NCBI RefSeq assembly: GCF_000765235.1
Contig: NZ_JPJG01000056.1
Span: forward strand, 1-53,274
Length of the DNA stretch: 53,274 nt
Reading direction: 5' to 3'
Source of the DNA: Oscillibacter sp. ER4
GTDB lineage: Bacteria; Bacillota; Clostridia; Oscillospirales; Oscillospiraceae
The notes under the pieces were generated by a model, which had not been told where the DNA came from, searched no databases, and saw nothing but the letters and a program-made list of their open reading frames with translations. Positions 36,066-43,401 of the stretch are shown piece after piece. Both the position numbers and the translations under genes were made by a program. Within the stretch, counting starts at the first letter, position 1, and the number at the start of each line of letters is the position of its first letter.

Positions 36066-37125
36066 GGACAAGAAGAACGGCTCATGGTATGTGCAGTTTC
36101 GCTATACCGACTGGCGCGGTGAGCGCCAGCAGAAATTAAAGCGCGGCTTTGCCACGAAAAAAGAGGCGCAGGCATGGGAGCGCGAGTTTCTGATGCAGAA
36201 GCAGGCTGACATCAATATGAGCTTCGAGAGCTTTGTGGCGCTTTACGAAAAAGACGTCAAGCCCAAGCTGAAGCTCAACACATGGCTCAGCAAGGAGCAT
36301 ATCATCCGCACAAAGATTCTGCCGTATTTCAAAAAACGCAAGCTCTCGGAAATCACCGCCCGTGATGTGATCGACTGGCAGAACGAGATACGGCAGCACA
36401 CCAAGTCAAGCGGCGAAAGCTATTCCCCGGACTATCTCAAGAACGTCCATACCCAACTGAGCTGTATTTTCAACCACGCCATCAAGTATTATGGCTTGCA
36501 GATCAATCCTGCTGCAAAGGCCGGAAATATGGGCAGCGAGCAGCCGAAGGAAATGCTGTTTTGGACGAAGGAAGAATACCTCAAATTTATCGACGCCATG
36601 ATGGACAAGCCCATGCTGTACTACGCCTTTGAAATCCTGTACTGGTGTGGCATCCGCGAGGGTGAGCTGCTGGCACTGACGCCTGCGGACTTCGATTTTG
36701 AGAAGAAAACGCTCCGCATCAATAAATCCTATCAGCGCTTACAGGGCAAGGACGTTATCACCACGCCGAAAACGAAGAAAAGCAATCGCGTAATCCAGAT
36801 GCCGGACTTTCTCTGTGACGAGATGCAGGACTATTTCAAGCAGCTTTACGGACTGGAATCGGACAGCCGTATTTTTCCTCTGTCCAAATATGCCTTAAAG
36901 CGTGGGATGGCGTTTGGTTGCAAGGCGTCTGGTGTCAAGGTCATTAGAATCCACGATTTGAGACACAGCCACGTTTCTTTACTTATCAACATGGGCTATT
37001 CCGCCGTTGCCATCGGCAATCGCGTGGGGCACGAAAGCGTGGAGATCACCTACCGGTACGCACACCTGTTCCCAACCGTTCAGAAGGAAATGGCAGATAA
37101 ATTGAACGTCGAAAGGGGTAATTGA
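36052..37125 (+). CDS. int: tyrosine recombinase (integrase)
   Basis: 357 aa from ATG 36052 (AAGGGA upstream). An N-terminal AP2-like arm-binding domain (residues 1-45, KDKKNGSWYVQFRYTDWRG) is followed by a SAM-like core-binding domain (55-160) and the catalytic domain. Catalytic residues: Arg in YWCGIREGELLAL (about 203), Lys in the TPKTKKSNR hairpin (about 245), HDLRHSH (about 305), GHESVEITYRYAH with the final His and Tyr (about 325-335). It is of the ICEBs1/Tn916-like integrase type. It inserts and removes the element at its attachment site. Confidence 0.93.
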   Translation: MAAFKDKKNGSWYVQFRYTDWRGERQQKLKRGFATKKEAQAWEREFLMQKQADINMSFESFVALYEKDVKPKLKLNTWLSKEHIIRTKILPYFKKRKLSEITARDVIDWQNEIRQHTKSSGESYSPDYLKNVHTQLSCIFNHAIKYYGLQINPAAKAGNMGSEQPKEMLFWTKEEYLKFIDAMMDKPMLYYAFEILYWCGIREGELLALTPADFDFEKKTLRINKSYQRLQGKDVITTPKTKKSNRVIQMPDFLCDEMQDYFKQLYGLESDSRIFPLSKYALKRGMAFGCKASGVKVIRIHDLRHSHVSLLINMGYSAVAIGNRVGHESVEITYRYAHLFPTVQKEMADKLNVERGN

Positions 37126-37127
37126 AA

Positions 37128-37463
37128 ATGTCACTAAAAAATCGAGACAATCACAACCGCTGGCGCAACAAGACTGTTGCCTTCCGGGTATCACCGGAGG
37201 AAGATACGCAAATCGAAGCCTTTGTCAAGCTCTCCGGGCTGACCAAACAGGACTACATCACCCGCCGTCTGACTTGCAAGGACGTGGTAGTACAGGGCAA
37301 TCCGAGGGTTTACAAAGCACTGCGCGACCAGCTTGCCGCCGTGCTGGACGAGCTGCGGCGCATTGAAGAGGGCGGCAGCGTAAATGACGAGCTGCTGGAT
37401 GTGATCGAAATGATCGCCGCCATCATGGACGGCATGAAGGAGGAAAATGCCTATGGAGAATGA
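37128..37463 (+). CDS. MobC-like relaxosome accessory protein
   Basis: 111 aa from ATG 37128 (AAAGGGG upstream). RNKTVAFRVSPEEDTQIEAF begins a ribbon-helix-helix-like domain, then VKLSGLTKQDYITRRLTCKD as in plasmid mobilization MobC proteins; a helical tail follows. Such proteins bind oriT and help the relaxase nick. It lies two bases after int. Confidence 0.75.
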   Translation: MSLKNRDNHNRWRNKTVAFRVSPEEDTQIEAFVKLSGLTKQDYITRRLTCKDVVVQGNPRVYKALRDQLAAVLDELRRIEEGGSVNDELLDVIEMIAAIMDGMKEENAYGE

Positions 37464-38625
37464 ACTCTGCAAAAAGAAAACGACCGCCCCGGACACATCT
37501 GTTGGCGCAGATGATGGGCAGCCGCTTCACAATTCAACTGAAAACAGTATATCCGCTTTTGAGGGAGAAATCAACGGTGATTTTCAAAACAGCACGGAAA
37601 GTCTGGACGAAATCTATCGCAGGATACAGAGGTTGACCGATCCGCATTACCTGCACACGATCTCCATGACCGAGCTGTACCAGACCGCGTATCAGAGCAG
37701 GCCGCCCATTATCGACGGCTTGCTCTACGCGGGCGCGTACATCCTCGCAGGTGCGCCAAAGATCGGCAAATCATTTCTGGTGGCGCAGATTGCCTATCAT
37801 GTCAGCACCGGCAAAGCGCTGTGGGACTACGAAGTCCATCCCGGTACGGTGCTGTACCTTGCCTTGGAGGACGATTTTCAGCGCATCCAGAGCCGTATGT
37901 TCATGATGTACGGCGTCAACGACACCGACCGGCTGCACTTTGCAACCGCTGCGGGCAAGATTGGAAACGGGCTGGACGAGCAGCTTGAGAATTTCGTGTG
38001 CGAGCATCCCGACACCAAACTCATTATCATTGACACCATGCAGAAAATACGCGAGGTCGGCGGCGAGGCGTACAGCTACGCCAGCGACTATGAGATCATC
38101 GGCAAACTCAAGCAGTTTGCCGACAAGCATTGCATCTGCGTCCTGACCGTCCACCACACCCGCAAACAGCCTGCCGGTGACAGCTTCGAAATGATCTCCG
38201 GTACAACGGGATTGCTCGGCTGCGCAGACGGCTCGCTGCTTATGCAGAAGAAAAAGCGCACGGCGCTGGAGGCAACTATCGACGTGGTGGGACGCGACCA
38301 GCAGGATCAGATCCTCTATCTGAAAAAGGACGCCGATACGCAGATTTGGAATCTCGAAAAGTTGGAAAACGAGCTGCACAAGGAACCGCCTGATCACGTT
38401 CTGGAAGCTGTTTCAAGGCTGGTGTCCGCAGATCAACCGGTGTGGACAGGCTCGCCCTCCGAGCTTGCCGATGCCGTCCATGTCAGCATGGCGGCAAATG
38501 CGCTGAGCAAGTATCTGAATGTAAAATCCGGCAGGCTGCTGGATGAATACCATGTCCGCTATGAGAACAAGGTTCGGCACGAAGGGCGGCGTATCACACT
38601 GACCTTCATAGCCGAAAACGAATAA
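37453..38625 (+). CDS. RepA-like AAA ATPase (replicative helicase type)
   Basis: 390 aa from ATG 37453 (AAGGAGG nine bases upstream). AAA_25/RecA-fold core: Walker A LAGAPKIGKS (about residue 97), ALEDD (about 137), Walker B IIIDTMQK (about 192), and HHTRK (about 235), as in RSF1010 RepA-type hexameric helicases. The ~60-residue N-terminus is polar and variable; the C-terminal 70 residues look like a winged helix. Overlaps the mobC-like gene by 11 bases. Likely unwinds element DNA for replication after excision or transfer. Confidence 0.85.
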   Translation: MENELCKKKTTAPDTSVGADDGQPLHNSTENSISAFEGEINGDFQNSTESLDEIYRRIQRLTDPHYLHTISMTELYQTAYQSRPPIIDGLLYAGAYILAGAPKIGKSFLVAQIAYHVSTGKALWDYEVHPGTVLYLALEDDFQRIQSRMFMMYGVNDTDRLHFATAAGKIGNGLDEQLENFVCEHPDTKLIIIDTMQKIREVGGEAYSYASDYEIIGKLKQFADKHCICVLTVHHTRKQPAGDSFEMISGTTGLLGCADGSLLMQKKKRTALEATIDVVGRDQQDQILYLKKDADTQIWNLEKLENELHKEPPDHVLEAVSRLVSADQPVWTGSPSELADAVHVSMAANALSKYLNVKSGRLLDEYHVRYENKVRHEGRRITLTFIAENE

Positions 38626-38638
38626 GCCGCGCGACAGC

Positions 38639-38704
38639 TGCGACGGTTGCGACGGTAAATCTGATACCGCCAAAACAACCGTCGCAATCGTTGCGACCGT
38701 CGCG
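38639..38704. repeat. four TGCGACGGT copies, two direct and two inverted
   Basis: Direct copies at 38639-38647 and 38648-38656 (tandem); reverse copies at 38678-38686 (exact) and 38696-38704 (one change). They sit between the repA-like gene and the next gene and can also fold as a long hairpin. Iteron-like origin, operator or mRNA structure are all possible. Confidence 0.6.
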
Positions 38705-38721
38705 GAAAGGAGCGATACAGA

Positions 38722-38976
38722 ATGAAAACCGTACAAATCCCCTATGACCTGTTTCTCGACCTTGCCATGTACCATCTGCGGGGCGAGGATGATTACGAAG
38801 AAGAAATCCGTCAGGGCTTGGAGCAGAAGCTCGACTCCATGTTGAACCGGCAGCTCTATTCCCGGTATAAAACGGCACCGACCGAGGCAGAACGGGAACA
38901 GGCACGACAGGAATACCTTGACCGGCGCGGTGTTCCGCAGAGCTATCGGTGGACTGTTCCTCCGTGGAAGCTGTGA
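38722..38976 (+). CDS. small mobile-element protein, function unknown
   Basis: 84 aa, start ATG 38722 after AAAGGAG. MKTVQIPYDLFLDLAMYHLR, then acidic GEDDYEEEIRQGLEQKLDSM, a basic middle and WTVPPWKL ending. The pattern occurs next to relaxase genes in Firmicutes elements as I recall it. No catalytic motif. Its stop lies in a perfect palindrome. Confidence 0.7.
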   Translation: MKTVQIPYDLFLDLAMYHLRGEDDYEEEIRQGLEQKLDSMLNRQLYSRYKTAPTEAEREQARQEYLDRRGVPQSYRWTVPPWKL

Positions 38977-38998
38977 CAGGAGCGTGCCACGCTCCTGT
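38976..38998. terminator. perfect 11-1-11 palindrome at a gene end
   Basis: ACAGGAGCGTG-C-CACGCTCCTGT starts within the stop codon of the preceding gene. There is no T-tract. Confidence 0.5.
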
Positions 38999-39345
38999 GG
39001 CTGGCAAACAAGGCAGAGCATTGGCTGCTATCCCCTCGCGTCCTCCGTCCCCATCGAAAAATCCGCAGAGTTTGAGATGGATGTGGGCAAAAGATTATGC
39101 GCAGGAGCTGTCTGCAAATAAGCTGCTGACCACGCCGGTTTTTGCGGTTTGTATCCACACTGCAAGCCGCAAAACCGGCAGAGGCATCCGCAGATGCCGC
39201 ATATTCCCCGCGTCCCCCTCGGAGAGCCCACGATACTTTGCAGCCGCAGGATGAAAGTATCATAGTGGGTTATTACACTTCCGCAGAAGTGCCTCCCCGA
39301 AAGCTACCCGTCCTGCACAATCTGAAATCAGGAGGTAAACTGCCT
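38999..39345 (+). other. gene-free region before the relaxase gene; candidate oriT
   Basis: Between the palindrome and the MobV start. The main structure is the hairpin at 39134-39179 (arms GCCGGTTTTTGCGG and CCGCAAAACCGGC, one bulged T, with inner pairing of GCGGTTTG to CAAGCCGC). MobV-type origins of transfer lie directly upstream of mob and have such inverted repeats. The nick site is not identified. Confidence 0.5.
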
Positions 39346-40608
39346 ATGGCAAGAGGCGACGGTATCCACCGTACCAGCGCAAGAAACGCAAGAATGAAAG
39401 ATACAGACATCGACAACGCACAGGCGCATAATGAGCGCGAAAAATCGTCGTATGTCAATCAGGACATCATTCCTGAACGGACGCCATACAACGTCCATTT
39501 CAAAACACCAACCGCCGGGTATAAGGAGATGTTCGAGCAGATGCGCTCTGACGGCGTGATCTCAACACGCGGTCTGAAAGCGGATGCCGAGAAATTCGGA
39601 GAGCTGATCTTCGATGTCAACTCTGCCTACTTCTTCAACCACGGCGGCTATGAATTTGCAAAACAATTTTACGCCGATGCCTACAAAGCTGCAATCAAAA
39701 TTGTCGGCGGTGAGCAATACGTCCTTTCGGCAGTCATGCACGCCGACGAGCGCAACCGCGCCATGTCCGACGCGCTGGGACAAGACGTGTACCACTATCA
39801 TCTTCATGTGATCTATATCCCCGTCGTGGAGAAACAAATCCTGTGGTCGAAACGCTGCAAGGATAAATCTATGGTGGGGACGGTCAAGGAGACGATTCAG
39901 CAGGTCAGCATGAGCAAGAAGTGGGCTTCCAAGCCTGCGCTGGACGAGAACGGTGAGCCGATTTTAAGTTCCAAGGGCAAACCCATTCTCAAGAAGTCCT
40001 ACAGCGTTTTGCAGGATGATTTCTTCCGGTATATGCGCGACGCCGGGTACGACGATGTGGAGCGCGGCGAACGCGGTAGCTCCGAGGAACACCTGACGGT
40101 GACGCAGTTCAAGGTGCAGCAGGAGCAGGCGCGGCTGGCAGAACTCACAGAGCAGAACCGCCAGCAGGAGCAGCAGGTAGCGACGCTCGGCAAGCAGATC
40201 GAGAAAATTCGGAATCAGCAGGTCAATGTGGCGGCTATCGAAAAGATTGAGGCCAAGCCCGTTCCACTGTCCTCCAAGGTGATATTGGAGCGTTCTGAAT
40301 ACGAATCGTTGGCAATAGCGGCAAAGAAGTACATTACAGCCGAGAAAAAGGAATCCAAACTGCAAAAGGCTCTTGACGCTGCAAACAGGCTGATTGCAAA
40401 GCTCAAGGCGGAGATCACCGGTTTGAAGCAGGAGCTTTCCGAGTACAAATCCGTTCGCAGCAAGCTCCGCACATCGGATCTGGAACGCGAGAACGCAGAG
40501 CTTCGAGGAAAAGTGCAGCGCTACGAGGATGTGATCCAGCGCAATAACCTCTGGCATTTCTTCCGTCCGCACAGAGAAAAAGTGGCAACGCGTGAAGATG
40601 TCCGCTGA
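39346..40608 (+). CDS. MobV-family relaxase (Mob/Pre)
   Basis: 420 aa from ATG 39346 (AGGAGG 39330-39335). Motif I lies around AHNEREKSSYVNQDI (about residue 30); the metal/catalytic motif is HADERNRAMSDALGQDVYHY then HLHVIYIPVV (about residues 131-155), the H-x-D-E ... H-x-H pattern of MobV. The second half (about 230-400) is a long coiled coil (QQEQARLAELTEQNRQQEQQ ...). It nicks oriT and pilots the strand through a helper's secretion channel. Confidence 0.9.
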   Translation: MARGDGIHRTSARNARMKDTDIDNAQAHNEREKSSYVNQDIIPERTPYNVHFKTPTAGYKEMFEQMRSDGVISTRGLKADAEKFGELIFDVNSAYFFNHGGYEFAKQFYADAYKAAIKIVGGEQYVLSAVMHADERNRAMSDALGQDVYHYHLHVIYIPVVEKQILWSKRCKDKSMVGTVKETIQQVSMSKKWASKPALDENGEPILSSKGKPILKKSYSVLQDDFFRYMRDAGYDDVERGERGSSEEHLTVTQFKVQQEQARLAELTEQNRQQEQQVATLGKQIEKIRNQQVNVAAIEKIEAKPVPLSSKVILERSEYESLAIAAKKYITAEKKESKLQKALDAANRLIAKLKAEITGLKQELSEYKSVRSKLRTSDLERENAELRGKVQRYEDVIQRNNLWHFFRPHREKVATREDVR

Positions 40609-40739
40609 TGCCGTGTTGAACTGAGAAAAACGGATTTTACCGAATGGGAGCGTCCAGATCGAGCCGCGTATCATTTGGGCGCTCCCCATGCAAAAATCAA
40701 CCTGTTTTTGCAAGTGTAGAGCTGACAAAGAATCTTGAA

Positions 40740-40766
40740 AATGCGCCTGTTTTTACAGAACAGGCA
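40740..40766 (+). other. hairpin before the next small gene
   Basis: GCCTGTT-TTTACA-GAACAGGC-like stem; about 14 bases before the ATG 40781 region, so it may affect translation of that gene. Confidence 0.35.
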
Positions 40767-40780
40767 GAAATGGAGGCAAC

Positions 40781-41086
40781 ATGAAAACCGGACTGACCAA
40801 ACGGCAGAAAACGACCTGCATCTATTTTGACGAATCCAGCAAAACCGTTGAAATCCAGACACACAATACCGCGCTCAAAAAGCGGCTGGCACAGTATGCA
40901 GCAAAGCATCCCGATTTGTGCAGGCAGACCGACGATGATGAACAGGGCGGTCTGACCTTCGAGATCGACCGCAAGCGTTTTGCCGTCCGTCTGACCGCGC
41001 CGTATTCGGATACGCGCCGACAGGCAGCAAGTGAGCTTGCCAAGAGAAACGGACTGAAAGGACGAGATAGAACCGGAAGTAAGTGA
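40781..41086 (+). CDS. small mobile-element protein, function unknown
   Basis: 101 aa, ATG 40781 after GGAGG. Basic ends around an acidic middle (CIYFDESSKTVEIQTHNTAL, HPDLCRQTDDDEQGGLTFEI, DRKRFAVRLTAPYSD). A beta-rich small protein commonly found after relaxase genes in this kind of element as I recall; no function known. It is the last backbone gene before the cargo. Confidence 0.7.
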   Translation: MKTGLTKRQKTTCIYFDESSKTVEIQTHNTALKKRLAQYAAKHPDLCRQTDDDEQGGLTFEIDRKRFAVRLTAPYSDTRRQAASELAKRNGLKGRDRTGSK

Positions 41087-41097
41087 TTTATCTGCTA

Positions 41098-41131
41098 ATG
41101 TCCATAGGAGCCGCCAAGCTCCTATGGACAT
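41098..41131 (+). terminator. 14-bp perfect hairpin closing the backbone
   Basis: ATGTCCATAGGAGC-CGCCAA-GCTCCTATGGACAT; only a short T-containing tail. It separates the mobilization genes from the defence cargo. Confidence 0.6.
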
Positions 41132-41164
41132 TGTTGTGAGCAAGAAATATTGGTAATTACGTAC

Positions 41165-41193
41165 TTGTTCCCTGATCCAAAGTATGATATACT
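41165..41193 (+). promoter_or_regulatory. promoter of the defence cassette
   Basis: TTGTTC, 17 bases, TATACT. It is the only good promoter seen before the six same-strand genes. Confidence 0.75.
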
Positions 41194-41203
41194 GATAACA
41201 AGT

Positions 41204-41222
41204 TCAGCGAAAGCTGATTTTT
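41204..41222 (+). promoter_or_regulatory. short leader hairpin with T-run
   Basis: TCAGC-GAAA-GCTGA followed by TTTTT (GNRA-type loop) just after the transcription start; a possible attenuator of the cassette. Confidence 0.45.
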
Positions 41223-41265
41223 ACTCATTAAAATATGAATTCAATTTACTGTTGGAGTGAAGGAC

Positions 41266-41478
41266 ATGGCTGTAAGTTACAAGAAATTATGGAAGCTGCT
41301 AATTGATAAGGATATGAAGAAAAAGGACCTTTGCGCAGCAGCAGGCATCAGCCATGCATCAATGGCAAAGCTCGGTAAAAATGAAAATGTTACAACCGAT
41401 GTTCTTGTGAAGATTTGTACCGCTTTGCAATGCGATATTGGTGATATAATGGAACTTACACCCGAGGTCAAAGCCTGA
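41266..41478 (+). CDS. XRE/controller-type regulator of the R-M genes
   Basis: 70 aa from ATG 41266 (GGAG nine bases before; GTG 41257 possible). Almost all HTH: KLWKLLIDKDMKKKDLCAAA, GISHASMAKLGKNENVTTDV. Size and position before methylase and endonuclease genes fit a controller protein, though many small XRE proteins look alike. The 14-base gap to the methyltransferase implies cotranscription. Confidence 0.85.
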   Translation: MAVSYKKLWKLLIDKDMKKKDLCAAAGISHASMAKLGKNENVTTDVLVKICTALQCDIGDIMELTPEVKA

Positions 41479-41492
41479 GAGGAGACGGCAAA

Positions 41493-43388
41493 ATGCGAAG
41501 TAATACAGCAGCACAGATTTCTACAATAGCCGCCAAACCGATTCTCAAGTGGGCAGGCGGCAAGACTCAAATGCTGGGAGAACTGCTTCCAAAGGTTCCT
41601 TCTTCCTATGGACGTTACATTGAACCTTTTTTCGGTGGTGGTGCCTTGTTTTTTGCATTGCAGCCCGAAAATGCTGTCATTGCAGATAGTAACCCCGAGC
41701 TAATCAATATGTATCGCCAAGTGGCAGACCATGTGGACGATGTGATCAGCTACCTTGAAAAATACCAAAATACAAGTGAAATGTTTTATTCTGTACGCAG
41801 TTTAGATTGGGAGACTTTGCCCAAGGCAGAAGCTGCCGCAAGGACGATTTATCTCAACCGGACATGCTACAATGGACTTTATCGTGTCAACAAAAAAGGA
41901 CAGTTTAATGTACCATACGGAAAGTACAAGAATCCAAAAATATGTGACACTGAAGCGCTTCATGCGGCGTCACAGGCTTTGCGGAAAGCTGATATTGTCT
42001 GTGGAGACTATTTCCTTGTTCTGGAGCATTATGCTCAGCCGGGTGATTTCATTTTCTTAGATCCTCCATATCTCCCGATTTCCGAGTATTCGGATTTTAA
42101 GAGATACACTAAAGAACAATTCTATGAAGAAGATCATGTTGAACTTGCAAAACAAGTCATGCGTTTGCACGAAAAAGGCTGTCACGTCATCCTGACAAAC
42201 TCAAACCATCCTCTTGTGCATGAATTATATGCTCCGTTCAAAATTGATGTTATCCAAACTAAGCGTCACATTTCCTGCAACGGAAGTACACGAAAAGGCG
42301 AGGACGTGATTGTAACCGTTCCACCAAAGCAGCACTTTCTTATCAAACTTGCCCCTAAGCCTTTACCGGAACAGGTTTCTGCATATCCTCCTACACGGTT
42401 TATGGGTTCAAAGAGCAAACTACTGTCTGAGATATGGTCGGTTGCTTCTCAGTTCCAAGCCGAAACAGTAGTGGATTTATTCTCTGGTTCTGGCATTGTC
42501 GGGTATATGTTCAAGGCGCAAGGCAAAACGGTAATCAGCAATGATTATATGTCTATGTCGGCAACTTTTACAAAAGCAATGGTCGAGAACAATAATGTTA
42601 CCCTGCCGCTCAATGAGGCAAAGAGTCTGCTGGTTACGCACAAGGAATCCGATCATTTTGTTGCAAGCACATTTAAGGATTTGTACTATACGGACGATGA
42701 GAATGATCTCATTGATACCCTTCGCACCAATATTGCAGGAATACACGACCAATACAAGCGCGCGATTGCAATGACAGCATTGATTCGCGCCTGTACCAAA
42801 AAGCGTCCTCGCGGTATCTTTACATACACTGGAAACCGTTATAATGATGGACGAAAAGATTTGCAAAAGGCACTCTCCCAGCAATTCCTTGAAGCAGTTG
42901 ATGCAGTAAATAAAGCCGTCTTTGATAATGGAAAGCCGAATAAGTCACGAAATGGTGATGCAATGGATCTCCGCATTGAACAGGCTGATTTGGTGTACAT
43001 AGACCCCCCATACTATTCACCGCTCTCCGATAATGAGTATGTGCGCCGGTATCATTTTGTGGAGGGGCTTGCCCGAGATTGGAAAGGCGTAGAAATTCAG
43101 GAGCATACGCAGACGAAGAAATTCAAATCCTATCCAACCCCATTTTCAACAAGGAAAGGCGCAGCAGATGCGTTTGACCGACTATTCAAGAAATTTGCAA
43201 ACAGTGTTTTAATCGTCTCCTATTCTTCAAATAGTCTTCCCACGCAAGATGAAATGGTGGCAATCATGGCAAAGTACAAGAAACATGTTGAAGTTGTTCC
43301 GGTAGATTACAAGTATTCTTTCGGAAATCAGAGTGATGCCAAAACACACAGAAATTCGGTACAGGAATACCTTTTCGTTGGGTATTGA
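41493..43388 (+). CDS. double-domain adenine-N6 DNA methyltransferase
   Basis: 631 aa, two D12-class MTase domains in one chain. Domain 1 (residues 10-280): PILKWAGGKTQML, EPFFGGGALFFAL, and LDPPYLPISEY; Dam/DpnM-like. Domain 2 (about 300-631): TRFMGSKSKLLSEIWSVASQ, VVDLFSGSGIVGYMF and YIDPPYYSPLSDNEY. This tandem layout is known for type IIS enzymes such as M.FokI, where each half methylates one strand of an asymmetric site. It would protect host DNA from the adjacent AlwI-family endonuclease, whose family prototype cuts beside GGATC; the site here is inferred, not shown. A 13-base gap leads to the endonuclease gene. Confidence 0.92.
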   Translation: MRSNTAAQISTIAAKPILKWAGGKTQMLGELLPKVPSSYGRYIEPFFGGGALFFALQPENAVIADSNPELINMYRQVADHVDDVISYLEKYQNTSEMFYSVRSLDWETLPKAEAAARTIYLNRTCYNGLYRVNKKGQFNVPYGKYKNPKICDTEALHAASQALRKADIVCGDYFLVLEHYAQPGDFIFLDPPYLPISEYSDFKRYTKEQFYEEDHVELAKQVMRLHEKGCHVILTNSNHPLVHELYAPFKIDVIQTKRHISCNGSTRKGEDVIVTVPPKQHFLIKLAPKPLPEQVSAYPPTRFMGSKSKLLSEIWSVASQFQAETVVDLFSGSGIVGYMFKAQGKTVISNDYMSMSATFTKAMVENNNVTLPLNEAKSLLVTHKESDHFVASTFKDLYYTDDENDLIDTLRTNIAGIHDQYKRAIAMTALIRACTKKRPRGIFTYTGNRYNDGRKDLQKALSQQFLEAVDAVNKAVFDNGKPNKSRNGDAMDLRIEQADLVYIDPPYYSPLSDNEYVRRYHFVEGLARDWKGVEIQEHTQTKKFKSYPTPFSTRKGAADAFDRLFKKFANSVLIVSYSSNSLPTQDEMVAIMAKYKKHVEVVPVDYKYSFGNQSDAKTHRNSVQEYLFVGY

Positions 43389-43401
43389 TCGGAGGCACAG
43401 C

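Noticed and set aside
40600-40780. Gene between MobV and the 101-aa protein
   Set aside because: Only short frames; a hairpin and AT-rich spacer explain the stretch.
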